Shown here: positions 40,791 to 52,392 of the stretch, in pieces | Layout of the letters: every line of letters starts with the position of its first letter | Position numbering within the stretch: the first letter of the stretch is position 1 | Origin: Gentiana macrophylla | Taxonomy: Eukaryota > Streptophyta > Magnoliopsida > Gentianales > Gentianaceae | DNA: 64,000 bases | Direction of reading: 5' to 3' | NCBI GenBank assembly: GCA_026214975.1 | Contig: JAOBSW010000017.1 | Span: 37,578-101,577, forward strand | Program-made: the position numbers and the translations under genes | The notes under the pieces: generated by a model | What the model was told of the DNA's origin: nothing | The model's database searches: none | What the model saw: only the letters and a program-made list of their open reading frames with translations

Positions 40791-40916
40791 CAATGCAAAA
40801 ATATATGGACAAAATAAAATAAACGAACACAAAGAACTGAGAAACTAAGTATTTTATTGTTGGTACTGAGTTACAACATAGAGTATTAAAATACAATACA
40901 TGAAAAGAAAATTTGG

Positions 40917-43900
40917 TTACAATTTCTTTTCCTTTCCCTTGATTAGCTTCACTAAATTTTCTGTCACAGATCTCAGCACGTTCTCTCGTGGAGGTATTTG
41001 TTGCAGTGCTTTCGATTCCATGAATATTAGCCCATATGTTCCATGAATTTTCTTTGCTGAAAAACTTGCTTTTGAATAATACAACAAATAAGTACACAAC
41101 CCTTCTTAATCATTCGCTTGTGCCAGTTTTCAGTAAGTCTTGTACGAACTCAGAGTCAATCTCTTCAACTTTGTCTGAGGCCTTATCTAGAGTTCAATTT
41201 TTCTCCCATTTACCCAGTTTGTGCCAGTAGTGCACAAGAACCTTTTGACAAATTAAAAATCTTTACATGGCTTGTTCTCTTGATTCTCCTTCCTTTTTAG
41301 GTAATTCTTTGAAGAGGTTGTAAAGCTGTGAATCAAGGCCAAGTCTTTTCTCAGTTGGTTCTGAGAACTTTGAAATCAGCTCCATTTCTTCATCATTAAA
41401 ATCTCCTCAGGCTTTCTTTAGTTCAACCAGTTTATCATCAATGCTTTCGAGAACTTGGGGCATTTCAACTGCATGGACTTTTAAAAGGTCAAAAATTTCC
41501 CCTTTATTGACATCATCTTTATTGATTAAGCTCTTAATGTAGGAATTTAAGTACCGCTGATTTGATGCCAATATGGTTTGTCCAACTACTGTTTCTCTCA
41601 TAGCATTTTCCAGTAGAAGCATTATGTCATGCACATTTGTGACTATATTCACCAGATGTTCTTGAGTCTCAATTTTTCTGGCTTATGATTCAATGGTTGT
41701 CCTCCTGATTGCGATTAAAGTGTCATGACAATCCTCCTTAACACTGTTTAAGGTCTTTTCCATGTTGGATCTTTAATTTTTTTTCTTCCTTCCATGGATT
41801 GTAGCACTTTTCCAAAGACGCCTAAGTCTTCATTCTGCAATTTCACAAGTTCATTAAAATGAAACTTGATGAGTTCAACTTGTGTAGGCACATCTTTCTT
41901 GATCTCATTTGCATTCTCGCTTTGTCTTTTCCGATTCAGATGCTTTCTCAACTCCTTTCTTTTCTTTGGACAAGGGAGAGATAATATCTTTCAGTTTTTC
42001 TTTGTATTCTTCAGACTTTCTTCTTTCTTTAGACTCCTTTCTAATTTTCTCCACGGTGGAAGAATCAGTTTCCTTTACTGGTGACAGTTTTACATCAAAC
42101 TCACCATTACTTTCTTCTTCAGTAATGTTGGCTTTAGCTTGGTCAGCTTCAGCTTTTGCTATCTCAAGTACACCTTTGTCAGTTGGAGACTGATACCCTT
42201 CTATTTCATGATCTTCAGACTGACTGACTGAGTCAGTTTCAATTTCTTCACTTCCTTCACAACTTTTTTCAGATGACTCTTCCTTAGTAGCATCTTTGAT
42301 TGTTTCTTTTTCCAATAGTGAGGCGAGAATCCTTTTTTGTAAATCAGGATCTCCCTGTGAGTCATCATCGTCGTCATTATCATCTTTCTTTGATTTAAAG
42401 CCTTCTTCTCTAGCAACTTTCTACCAGTAACTATATCTGATGAGTGAGTAGCCAGTGCTCAAAAATTCATCATAGTTGAAAAGTTCGGATAGATGAGTGA
42501 TATCAAACAAGTCAAAAACCCATTGTTCTATGCTTTCCATTTCATCATGTTGACTTCTTTGATTTTGGATTGAATTGAACTTCCAGTGTCGACAATCATC
42601 AAGTCTTCTGCAGTCAGCTTCAATCAGTTCCTTAATATCATCAGACGAATCAGGCTGGGTAGTAACTTCTTCAGTTTCTCTTGGATTCTCCAGGATGGAT
42701 TCAGCTAGAGTTCCAGCTTTCTCGATTTCAGTTTTCTCTACTTTAGTTTTGCTGGCTTCCCCCTCAGCAACAACTAGGATGGCGGACGATTCAGCTCCAA
42801 TTACTGGGACTGAGGTAGGCTGCTCAGTTTCAAGTTTTTCTTCAACAACAACTTCTTTCTCTCGGCAAGCATTTGATTTTAGTTCTTTGGTTCAAGAACT
42901 TTTCAGTTCTTTTCTTGACTCAGTTGCCGGAGGCTCATCAGCATTAAGTTCTTTGACTGATTCAGTTTCCAGCTCAGCAACCGGTTCCTTCTTTTTTTCA
43001 ATACTAACAACTTCTTTTTCAACTTCTCCTTCATTAACAAGTTCATTCAGAGTGACGACATGTACTGGTCTAGATTCTACTACAACACCTTCTCTTTCTT
43101 GCGATTGGGAATCCTCCAATTCTCTGATCGATTCTTCACACTCAATTATGGATGATGATTTTTGTGGTGTGGTATTCGCTACATTTATCAAGTTGAGCAT
43201 AGCCAATATACCAGGTCCAATCAGTTCTTCATCACTGTCAGTCATCTCATCATCAAAATCAGTTCTCAGGTTTTGTTCCCCCTAAGTGTCAGCTTCCGGT
43301 AGTGAAGGAACAACTTCTTCTTCAACAGCTTCATCAACAACATCTTCTTTCTCAGTAAGGGCTGGTCTTGTGGGGGTCTCCTCAGTTCTAGGTTTCTTTG
43401 CTTGACTCCCAGCAACTCATGTGATAGTTTTTGCCGGTGAGGGTTCCATGACTTTCTCAGCAATTACCATAGTGCTGCCTTTTTTCTAATTCTTCCTGTT
43501 TTCTCTTATTTTCTCTTAATTTTTGAAAAATCTTCAAGTGCTTGTCCGGTTTTCATTTTCTTCTTGGATGATCTTTTTCTCTTCTTCTTAGGTTTAGCTT
43601 CAGAACCTTCAGCTTTATTCTTTTCAGATTTATTCTTCTCATCCTTTGCTGTGATTTTTCCAACAACAACCATAGTTTCCTTTCTCTTTGCAATCCTAAA
43701 GTAATCAATTATTCTTTAGGCCAAAAGTTCAAGAGTCTTCTTGTGGTAAAAGTTCAGCTTTCTTCTTGGGCACATCAGAGGATTGTGCTACCAATTTGTC
43801 CAGAATGTATCTCTGCCAATTGAAATCTTCTTCGAACCAGATAACATATAGCAAATCTATCTTTGTGCCGGAAAGATTACTGAAGTTGCTTGCGTTCCCA

Positions 43901-44358
43901 ATTACGCAATTAGCTAGCATCTTGTTTAAGTAGTTGAATTCTGGTTTGAGTAGCCATGTTGATCCAAACAGTGATATATTTGAATCTCCAATGATTGCAA
44001 TGTCTTTCCAAAGATTCTCTTTCTGTTCTTTTGTTACTTTTAGTGCTTAAGAATTTCCAGATTTCTCGAAGCCTAAAATATCCGTGATGAGATCTTCAGT
44101 GACTTTGATCTCTTTCCCATTGACTTGGGTTACATAGGTAAATATTCTTTCATTCTCTATGGTTTTGCTCCTAAACTCATAGAAGTCGCTGATGCTATCC
44201 AGGCACACATTCTTCAAATTGATGTTGAACACCTGTTCCAGACATTTGATTTTCCGGATTTTCTCTGCTATCTGCTTGGCTAGTGTTTGATTGGTGTATC
44301 TTGCGATATATTGATCAAGTGAGATAATCATTCCAGGTTCAACTCGGGTAAACGACAT
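40917..44358 (-). pseudogene. Third ORF (post-pol accessory protein) of RE-G
   Basis: Function unknown. ATG at 44358-44356 (MSFTRVEPGMIISLDQYIARY). The first frame reads through stops at 44047 and 43729: N-terminal domain with DFYEFRSKTIENERIF, VTQVNGKEIKVTEDLITDILGF and EEDFNWQRYILDKLV, the same layout as in RE-B and RE-E. Next comes a long Glu/Ser/Lys-rich low-complexity part (43460-41905) in shifting frames, with EEVVV and KESKERRKSEEYKEKL runs, then a helical C-terminal part (VELIKFHFNELVKLQNEDL, VHDIMLLLENAMRETVVGQTI), DDVNKGEIFDLL at the internal polypurine tract, and an end near 40917 (VKLIKGKEKKL). The plus-strand Ser-rich frame at 42575-43285 is its shadow. Confidence 0.62.
41495..41508 (-). 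promoter_or_regulatory. Internal polypurine tract inside the RE-G third ORF
   Basis: Minus strand AATAAAGGGGAAAT, preceded by GATGATGTC and followed by TTTTG, so it resembles the whole polypurine-LTR junction (CATCATC..GGGGGAAATTGTT). It codes Asn-Lys-Gly-Glu, about 0.75 kb before the 3' LTR. Confidence 0.5.
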
Positions 44359-44466
44359 GATTTCTGAAGGTTGAATAGAATTCAGAAATATTTGGAAATT
44401 TGAGTAAGGATTATGCGAAAACTGAGTGTAAAGAACTAATTTGGAAAAATAAGAGGGCATTTATAA
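44356..44466 (-). promoter_or_regulatory. Candidate internal promoter and leader of the RE-G third ORF
   Basis: Minus strand TATAAAT at 44465-44459, CTTTACACTC at 44433-44424, ATG at 44358. The 10-mer is identical in RE-A at the same spacing. Confidence 0.5.
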
Positions 44467-44789
44467 GTTGTAGAAATGGTAGTTGGAAAGTTTTGAGTGG
44501 GTTCAAAGATGTCTTGTCATAAATCACATCTAACGTTGAGATCGTGAAGAAGATGGTGAGTGGAGAGGATGGACGGTTGAGATGAATGTAGGTCACATCT
44601 TTACTGTCATCTGTAGCTTGAGTCAGTAAATGCAGTGGATACGGTGTTTCTCTAGCTATAAGGATTCAGTTGTTATCTTATCCAAAACTTGAGTCAGTCG
44701 TCATTTTGATTAGTTCCAAACCTCAGTTGAGAACACAACTCAGTTATGAAAATTACAAGTTCTCATTCCTCTCAGCTTTTGACTTTCTC
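44467..44789 (-). other. Fused pol-third ORF spacer of RE-G
   Basis: Noncoding sequence that joins the gag-pol junction directly to the third-ORF promoter. TTGGATAAGATAACAAC near 44680 resembles GTTGATAAGATAAAACC in the post-pol spacer of RE-E (about 25368), which shows that pol is what was lost. RE-D has a homologous stretch at 16640-16823. Confidence 0.55.
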
Positions 44790-44801
44790 CTGCAAAACAA
44801 A
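44790..44801 (-). promoter_or_regulatory. gag-pol junction motif of RE-G
   Basis: Minus strand TTTGTTTTGCAG after WVPKISQ; the TAA of RE-A and RE-E is CAA here. The next bases, GAGAAAGT, are not protease. Confidence 0.55.
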
Positions 44802-45989
44802 TTGAGAGATTTTTGGTACCCATATTCGTTTAGGTCCTTTTAGATTAGTCTTTGAATTTCTATAATTCTTAGCTTTACACCTTTCTTGATATTTTTACTA
44901 AGTAATGTCAGTTTTCACAAAGTTTTACTGTTTTGGTCTAACAGACTTTTGTTAATTTGTTTTGTGAAACTGATATGATCTTTTTGTGATCATAGGGGCA
45001 TTCCAATCTTCATCAGTAGGAAAGAGTCTTCCTTTCCCCCGGAATTTGGTATTCCATGAATGATTATCATTCTTTAATGGATATGATTTGAATGTTCTTA
45101 TAACTAATCTCTGATCAATTATGCCCTTTTCAGCCTTCTGTGTTTTTATGTAGAATCTTTCAGTTTGTTGTTTGCCACTGACTAATTTTACAGTTTTGTC
45201 AGTTTTGGGTCGAGGCTGTGCTGAGTTATTGTCAGTTCTAACAATTTTGTCAGTTTTCTGAGTTCCTGACTTTTGTGCAGCTACAAACTTAGGTGCAACT
45301 AAACTAGGTCTGAACTTAGAATTCTATTGATTGTCAAACCCTAAACCTGTTCTTTCTCCAAATGATTTTCCTGGTTTGAACTGAAGATTGGGAATTGGGT
45401 CAACTGAGGATTCTGTGATATTTATTACCTCTTTTAGATCATCAATTGTGCAATTCTCCTTGGTTCCATTGTAATCCTTGATGAGGTCAATCTCAGCATT
45501 CAATCGTAGAACTTCGGCTTTCAACAATTCTTTTTCCTTTTTGACATTCTTATAATTCTTTTGAATTTCCTCTAATCCTTTATGAGTATGTCCAGGTTTT
45601 CATTGAAATCTTCAATTCTATGATTGTTTATGGCAGTGTGACAAATGGATATAGAAGCATTTACCTCATGGTGTTCGATGGATAAATTTTCAGTACTAGC
45701 TTCTTCATCTTCTACTATCTATTTTCCTTTATCTAATCCAGTATTGTTGCTCATCAGTTCAGTTCCAAAAAGTATGATTTCTTCATCACTTTCACCATGA
45801 TCATTTCCTCCAAAGATTATGGGTATAATTTCAGCATTATCTTCATTGCTTGTAATGAGTGGATCTTCAATAATGTTTCAATCAACTTTTCTTGAGTCTA
45901 GCCACCAGAGCCTGAAATTTATTTTTGTATTCATCAAATCTTAAATATGAACAACTAAACATATTTCTAAAGTGACTATGTGTCTCCAT
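44802..45989 (-). pseudogene. gag: gag of RE-G, core-deleted
   Basis: ATG at 45989-45987 (METHSHFRNMFSCSYLRFDEY). After about 45 codons it passes straight to SNEDNAEIIPIIFGGNDHGESDEEIILFG, skipping the capsid core and zinc knuckle that RE-E has. It continues with a coiled-coil (LKAEVLRLNAEIDLIK), FKPGKSFGERTGLGF, KGRLF..DEDWN (about 45030-45060 by frameshift) and the GPKRIWVPK boundary near 44820. Several stops and shifts. The order and joint equal RE-D. Confidence 0.78.
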
Positions 45990-46092
45990 GATGCAATAAC
46001 TGATAGAACTCAGTCAGAAAAAACTGATACCCAGATATCTCAAGCAGACAAACTGAAAAAAGCTCAATCGGAGATCTCTTGAGAGTAGAAAA

Positions 46093-47689
46093 TTTATCAG
46101 TTTGTTTATATGAAATGCAATGCTTTGCTGACTCAGTTTCTTATGTTTGCTAAGTGTGTGATTAGATGCAATATAAACTTAGATGCAGTAATTAAATGCG
46201 TAAAGTAAGTAAGTAACTGAGACATAGATTATAGAGGTTCCAGGTGGTGTAATCCTGTCAGTCCTCTTTTCTTTTGTGATGTAGGAGGCCAAATTCACTA
46301 TGTTCTTGAGGTTTACAGTTACAAGACACAAAGTAAATTCTAAACACTGATTGTCCTTCACTAATCCCTAGCATTACAATCTTTTAGCTTCAGTCTTCAA
46401 CAAGTACAATTGCTGTTTGAACTAAGCTTGCTACACTGGTCCTTAGATGGTAGGATTACCTCTTCACCAGCTCTACACAACCACAGTTTTCCTAACTGCA
46501 CTCAACTGTCCTTCATACCTTCTTGGTGTTTCACAGTCCAAACCTTTAATAAAATCAAAGTTGAGACTTGAATCAATAAATATGATTCAATTTGTGTTTT
46601 GATTTTCTTCTCTAGATGTCTATGATATGCTCAGGCTCGTTGTTTCTCTTCTAGTGTTGTTCTTGTTCTTTCGTTGAATGCTTATAAACACTAGAAGATT
46701 TCATGATCTTGATCTTGCAATAAAGTACAAAGCAAGAGTTCTTCTTGATCGACTTTCACCTTCTCATACAATTTAACTTAGAATTCCACACTTCTCAATG
46801 AGGTAGAAGTGACCTATTTATAGGGCTTTCTCCAACGGTTAGAAGAAATTGAACGTTTGAAATTGAATTCTTGTATCCGTTAGTGGTCCTGCTTTTCTTG
46901 AGGAATATCCGTGTCCTTTCTGACATTTCTATGCGTCCAATAGGATTGCTTGCTTTATAACGGTCAGCTCTTTTTCTGTTTTCCTTTCTTTGACCTCAGC
47001 ATGAAAACTGGTCTTATTGATTAAGTTAGTTTCCAGCTTAGAAGCATTAACTGAGTTTCTACTTTTCTTCAAGACTCAGTACTCTAATTTTCATCTGATT
47101 ACTATTGATTTAATCAGAGTACAGCATAACTCATAAATCAACTAAGATATCATTGTCTTTATGTATCTTAGGTCTTCTTTCTGGATCTATAAAGTCAGTT
47201 CAGGTTATCACTGACTTTCCTGAATTCTAACTTTACAGTCTCAACTTTATCTTCCATAACTGAGTTTGAACCCTCAGTTTTTCAATCTTCTATAACTGAG
47301 TTTGAACCCTCAGTTCTTCATCCTATGAGTTTGTTCCCTCAGTCTTCAGTTCTAAATAAGTCAACTAAGTTTGTGTCCCTCAGCGAACTTACCCTCTTTA
47401 TTTAATCAGTTGTGTACTCTGAGTCCGTTTTATATCTTCAGTTGTAAACTTAATATTCTAAGTTACATCAAGTCAGTTTCTCATTTTCTCATTTTTGATC
47501 TTAGAACTAAGACAGTGCTTGTCTGATTTACTTATACAATTATCAGAGTCTATTAAAAGCCTATACATTGATTTTTAGACATCTTTTTGCTTTTCACTAT
47601 AACAGCTAGTTATGACACTTCATCAATAGGGTTTAAAAAAACAGAATAACTGATGAATCATAATCAAAACATAAATTTTATATCCAACA
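46093..47689 (-). repeat. 5' LTR of RE-G, truncated at its inner end
   Basis: Homologous to 39118-40750 and ends (plus right side) CCAACA at 47689. The first about 215 bp next to the interior, with the TGTTGG end and the primer site, are missing; the break is at about 46093 next to GAGAGTAGAAAA. TATAAATAG kept (about 46813-46821, minus strand). Confidence 0.88.
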
Positions 47690-47694
47690 GGAGG
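47690..47694. repeat. Target duplication of RE-G, right copy
   Basis: GGAGG, equal to 38898-38902. Confidence 0.9.
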
Positions 47695-48094
47695 GAATTG
47701 GGTTGAAGGGTTATGGGACAGTTCCCGACACATTGCTAGCTTCGCTAAGATAACTATACCCCCATCTTTTACAATACATAACTTACATGACTATATCGCG
47801 CCTCCTTTAGTATTCTAATCCCACCATGTAATGTCCCGTGTTTAATTTCATCCTACGTCACTCTCGGGTCTATGTAGCGTCATAAAAGAAATAATGAAGC
47901 AAAATAATGTATCCATTTTCACATTAAACTGATGTCGCACATTATGCCACTTATACTAGCAAGAGTACTAGGTCAGATTATAGCATAGCAATGGAGAATC
48001 AAGGTCGATCCCACAGAGACAATGCAACTCAAGTATAAACAAATCTACCCTAATTGAGAAGACAATACGGTCATTGACCAACAATAACATAGAA

Positions 48095-48099
48095 AGAAA
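48095..48099. repeat. Target duplication of RE-I, left copy
   Basis: AGAAA, repeated at 52707-52711. Confidence 0.85.
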
Positions 48100-48411
48100 T
48101 GATGAAGTTTGTGGAATTACAAACACAAATAAATACGGAATTATTATTGATCAAGTAAAAATTACAAGTTAATTACAATGTAAGCTAATCATGGGGTATT
48201 TATAACTTCATACACCTCATGAATCAGTTAGAAGTTAGTTACAAACAGTTACTATATACTATAACTGATTAACCGTTTTCTAGATTACATAATATTGAAT
48301 TGATCAGTAGGCTGTTGTCCTCATCCTATTAGTAGTTCAGCAGGACGCTGTCCTTATACTGAAATAAGGGTGGCTGTACTCAGCATTCCCTTCAGCCTAT
48401 ATACTATAACA
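48100..48411 (-). repeat. 3' LTR of RE-I
   Basis: Plus-strand TGATGAAG to ATAACA. Preceded on the minus strand by the purine tract AAAGGGG (48412-48418). Pair of 52393-52706. Confidence 0.88.
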
Positions 48412-48461
48412 CCCCTTTAAGCTAAGAGTGGTACATGAACAGCTTGCACTCAGCATTCCCT

Positions 48462-49293
48462 TCAGCTACTTGATTTCTGGAAGATCTTTGAAATTCCCAA
48501 ATTGGCTTGTAGATATGAGAAAATAGGTGCATCCAAGGCCTTCGTAAGAATGTCAGCTACTTGCTATTTTGTGTTGACCGGGAGAAGCTTGACAAGTCCT
48601 GATTTGACTTTGTCTCTCACAACATGGCAGTCATTTTCAATGTGTTTTGTTCTTTCATGAAAGACTCAATTATGATCAATGTGTATTGCACTGGCATTGT
48701 CACAAAATAACACAACAAGCAACTGATCTGGAAACTTCAAATCTTGGAGTATATAAACCAACCACCGAATTTCACAGACTGCATTTGTCATAGCCCTGTA
48801 TTCAGCCTCAAAGGAGTTTCTAGCTATTTTTGTTTGTTTCTTGGCCTTCCAGGAGATTGGAGCATCTCCTAGAAACATCATTTAACCTGATACTGATCTT
48901 TTTGTTTCAGGACAACCGGCCCAATCACTGCCTATAAAACCTTTTGAGTATATGGTTGTTGTCTACTGGAAATAGGATTCCTTGACCAGGGTTAGTCTTC
49001 AAATACCTTAGTAGCCTATAAGCTGCCTTCATATGATTTTCAGTAGGAGTGTCCAGAAATTGACTTAGTTGTTGTACTACAAAAGCAATGTCTGGTTTGG
49101 TAAAAGTGAGATAAATCAATTTACCCACTAGTGACCTGTATGCAGCGTTGTCTTCTAAAAGTTGTGAATCACCAAGTTCTAAGGTCTTCTTAGACTCCAT
49201 AGGTGTCTTAGCAGGTTTGGCTCCCAAAAATTCATGTTCTTCTAGGAGATTAGTGTGTATTTCCTTTGTGAAATAGATATACCTTTTGTACAT
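48462..49293 (-). pseudogene. pol: RNase H domain of RE-I pol
   Basis: Minus strand from about 49293: LGAKPAKTPMESK, YRSLVGKLIYLTFTKPDIAF, LRYLKTNPGQGI, a gap, then ISWKAKKQTKIARNSFEAEYRAM (relatives SSAEAEYRAM), EIRWL, LFCDNASAIHI, and after a stop the C-terminal ADILTKALDAPIF to SSS and TGA at 48464-48462. The active-site Asp of CDN is kept. Frame changes around 48890-48925. Confidence 0.85.
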
Positions 49294-50109
49294 CTAGCAG
49301 CCTCAATGCCTAAGAAATATCTCAATTTTCTAAGATCTTTGATGGTGAACTGCTGATGTGAAACATCCTTTACTTGCTGAATCAACTCTTCACTAGGGTT
49401 TGCTGCTATGATGTCATCAACATAGACCAGCAAAGCAATAAAGGACTGTCCTGACCCTTTTGTAAATAAACTGTGGTCATTTTTGGATTGAATGAATCCT
49501 TGAGCTTCCAAAGACTCTGTCAACTTGCAATTCCATTGTCTGCCGGCTTGCTTGAGGCCATACAATGACTTAGTAAATCTGCAAACTTGATTTGGTTTAG
49601 TTGTTGCACAATCTGGAAGTAACTGCATGTATACTTCTTCATGCAAGTAACTGCATGTATACTTCTCCATGTAAAAAGGCAGAGTTGACATCCATCTGAT
49701 GTAGATGCCAATTATTGGATGCTACTGCTGCAAGTAAAGCTTTAACTATAGTGATTTTGACAACAAGTGAGAAAGTTTCTTGATAATCAATCCCATATGT
49801 CCGAGTGTAGCCTTTTGCTACTAGTCTAGATTTATATCTCTCTACTGAACCATCAGGGTTGTATTTGATTTTGTACACCCATTTCACCCAATAGCTTTCT
49901 TCCCTAGGGGCAGATCAACTATTTCACATGTATGAGTCATTTGTAGAGCTTCAATATCCTATTGCATTGCTTGCTTCCATTCATCATTCTTGATGGCTTG
50001 ATTATAAGTCTTAGGATCTTTAACAACATCAATGGCATTAATGAATCTGGCATAGTCTACTGAGATATTGTCCAGATGATGAGAGTCAACTTTACTATGC
50101 TTCGGTGCA
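49294..50109 (-). pseudogene. pol: Reverse transcriptase domain of RE-I pol
   Basis: Motifs: FINAIDVVKDPKTYNQAI and [43 protein letters not shown] (relatives SPVAK), [29 protein letters not shown], and the catalytic LLVYVDDIIAA (about 49433-49405). A 28-bp tandem duplication (49617-49644 and 49645-49672) shifts the frame within the EVYMQLL motif. It resembles the Tork/TNT type and differs clearly from the Sirevirus-like RT of RE-A. Confidence 0.85.
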
Positions 50110-51767
50110 TGTTTTAACCCCCGTTTATGACACTTTTGGCTTGTATTGGGTAGTTTTAGACCATTTATTGGGCAAAATGCATTGCACACTCACTTTGAGG
50201 CAAACCGTCAAATAGATGGAAAACCTCACTATTTTACGGTATTTTGACCATTTTCGAGCCCTAGTTATCTTGCGGAGTTATGCTTGGTATGTGTTTGAAT
50301 GTTGTGATGTAGGATCTAGGTGAGTTATGAGCCCGGAAGACAAGGCATGAGACTTAGAGTGGCATAACCAAAGCCCGGGGATGGAAACGTATCAAATATA
50401 GGGGATGTTTTCGCCTTACATTCACTTTATCTGCAATTTGAGCTATCTTGGAGCCATTTTCTGGACTTGTGGTCTTCATTAGAGTTGTAGATAATTGAAT
50501 GATATTTCCAACGCACTTTGAATCACTCAAATCGGAGATCTACACGCAACGATCTCACCAAATTACTGAAGGTCATCAATGCTGACAGGGCAATGCGCAC
50601 GCGTTGAATTCTATGCCTACGCATTCCTGGAGCAGAAAGTCGAATTTTGCTGAATTTTGAGCAATGCGTATGCATTGGAAACAATGCGTACGCATTCGGA
50701 CATTTTTGGGCACCTATATATATTCATTTTTACACAGATTTTCAGGAATTATTCACTCCCTTGGAACCCTAACTTGTATATAGCTCGACCCCTTCTCTTT
50801 TAGCTCCTCTAAACTCTTTCTTACTTTGATTTCTCTTAGATTAAACATAATCTAGCTTAGATTCTTTCTTATCTCTCTTGGATTTTGCATTTTGTGTTCT
50901 TCTTCTTCCCCAAGTGACATGGGTGTGGATGAAGCTTGATGTAATCCGACTCTTGCTACGATTTTGGTAACTAAGCTAGTTTTTTTTCTTGTTTTATGGC
51001 TTTAATCTCTTCCTTGCTTGTTATTTCTTGTTTTGTGATGAGTAGCTAAACTTTTCATAGCCAAACTATGTGAAGATTGAAGAAATCACTATCTAATTGA
51101 TGAAATTGGGAATGGGTAGTGTTTAATTGTTGTTATATTGACGAATTCATGTCTTAAAACTTGTTCTTAATGCTTGAATTAGAATGTACACCTAATTCAT
51201 GAACACACACACCACTTTTATAAATGTATGTTGCGAAGGGGTGTGGGAAAAGGGGTTTTAAGATCATTCCTTATAATCAACTGAGTTGTTTAGATTGGTT
51301 AGGGAGTGAGGTTCAATCGGTTGTGGAATCGGGCAACTCTAGCGCGTTAATCTTGTTTCGGTCAATTAAATTCTTAAAGGCGAACTGTTGAACAGGGCAA
51401 AGGGTGTTTGATTGTTGGATGGCGCCTTACACTAGCTTAGGAGTTTGCACCCATGAATGAGTCAATATAAGTGTTAGGTTGGTAGGTTGGTTAATCCCAT
51501 TCCCGAATAATCGATTAGAGAGGCGAAAGTAGTCAATTGGATCATGGTTTGGCTATGTATCATTCTATCTTTAGTATCTATAGTTTACATTTCGTTTTAG
51601 TGTAATTAAATTTGAAACACCTTGGTTAGCCTAAACTAAGTATGAAAATGACTTTGGTACTCGATTGATTCCTCGTGGGATACGACCTTGCTCACCACTG
51701 TAGTACTTCCGACCCGGTACTCTGCCGGTTAAGGTTGGTCGTTACTATTTTGGTCATCACCAGACTC
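50110..51767 (+). mobile_element. RE-J: probable gypsy solo LTR inside RE-I
   Basis: Starts TGTTTTAACCCCCG and ends near GGTCATCA (51759) or a few bases later. The GTGGGATACGACC block and GACCCGGTACTCTGCCGGTTA near the end are usual in Tat/Athila-type gypsy LTRs. A TATA box (50715-50722) follows two pairs of AATGCGTACGCATT-type palindromes. No polypurine tract, primer site or coding sequence adjoins it. I could not find a matching target duplication, so the right border is uncertain to about 10 bp. Confidence 0.62.
50592..50696 (+). promoter_or_regulatory. Two pairs of 14-bp palindromes upstream of the RE-J TATA box
   Basis: AATGCGCACGCGTT (50592), TATGCCTACGCATT (50612), AATGCGTATGCATT (50663) and AATGCGTACGCATT (50683): each pair is spaced 20 bp start to start, and the last lies about 20 bp before TATATATA. 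Likely protein-binding sites; that is inferred. Confidence 0.6.
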
Positions 51768-52392
51768 ATGACCGCACTCAACAGGTATGAAGTCTGCTGA
51801 ATAGTATGAGCACCCCATTGATAAAAGGTTGGTGATTTTCTTGTTCTGGTGGATCTTCTTAGTTGTGTAGGTTTAGGTGCCTAATTTACTGGTGCATGCT
51901 CTTCATTAGATGCCTCAGCTACAGCTGACCCTATATTTGGCTGGTATACTGATTCATTTAGCAGATCAACAAAAGTGTCCAGTACTGCTCAAGGAACGGG
52001 TATGTCAGTAAGATATCTAGCCCTTCCTAATACCTGTTGAAATATAGGAAAATAAATCTCATGAAATTGAGTATTTGTAAAAACAAAGATATCTTTGTTG
52101 GTAATGTCTAAGAGAATAGCACCCTTAGATGTATTTGAATTCCCAAGATAGACACAAGTCATATATCTTGAGTCAATTTTTGTCCTATATTATTGAAGTG
52201 TACAAGGAAATACTAAGCAACCAAAAACTTTAGTAGAATAGTCTGGTTTAGTGCCATAAAGCACTTCATGTGGAGTGCTTTCCTTCAGCAGTGGTGTTGG
52301 TGTAGCATTAACCAATTTTGCAACATGTAAAAGACAGAAACCCCAATATTCAATGGGTAGATTACTCTGGAACCTCAAACCCCAATATACCA
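51768..52392 (-). pseudogene. pol: Integrase C-terminal part and linker of RE-I pol
   Basis: Minus strand from 52392: YWGLRFQSNLPIEYWGFCLL, AKLVNATPTPLL, STPHEVLYGTKPDYS and VFGCLVF, the copia integrase tail, open to 52190. A Glu/Pro-rich linker follows to about 51790 (PTQLRRSTRTRKSPTF). The catalytic DDE core is absent because of the internal deletion. Confidence 0.8.

Larger units (their letters stand above)
38903..47689 (-). mobile_element. RE-G: pol-less Sirevirus-like element, minus strand, 8.8 kb
   Basis: Complete from end to end with target duplication GGAGG. On the minus strand: truncated 5' LTR (47689-46093), gag with core deletion, gag-pol junction, pol deleted, third-ORF promoter, third ORF, decayed polypurine tract, 3' LTR (40750-38903). 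Shares its deletion joints with RE-D. A non-autonomous element that would need enzymes from relatives. Confidence 0.9.

Noticed and set aside
42575..43285. Long plus-strand Ser-rich open frame (236 codons)
   Set aside because: It is antisense to the Glu/Ser-rich third ORF of RE-G; the composition is what the reverse of acidic repeats gives.
38835..47735. CCCGACAC on both sides of RE-G as a longer duplication
   Set aside because: The copies are at unequal distance from the LTRs and the exact 5-bp GGAGG explains the insertion.
50101..51780. A clean target duplication for RE-J
   Set aside because: GTGCA on the left has no equal on the right at any plausible border; left unresolved.
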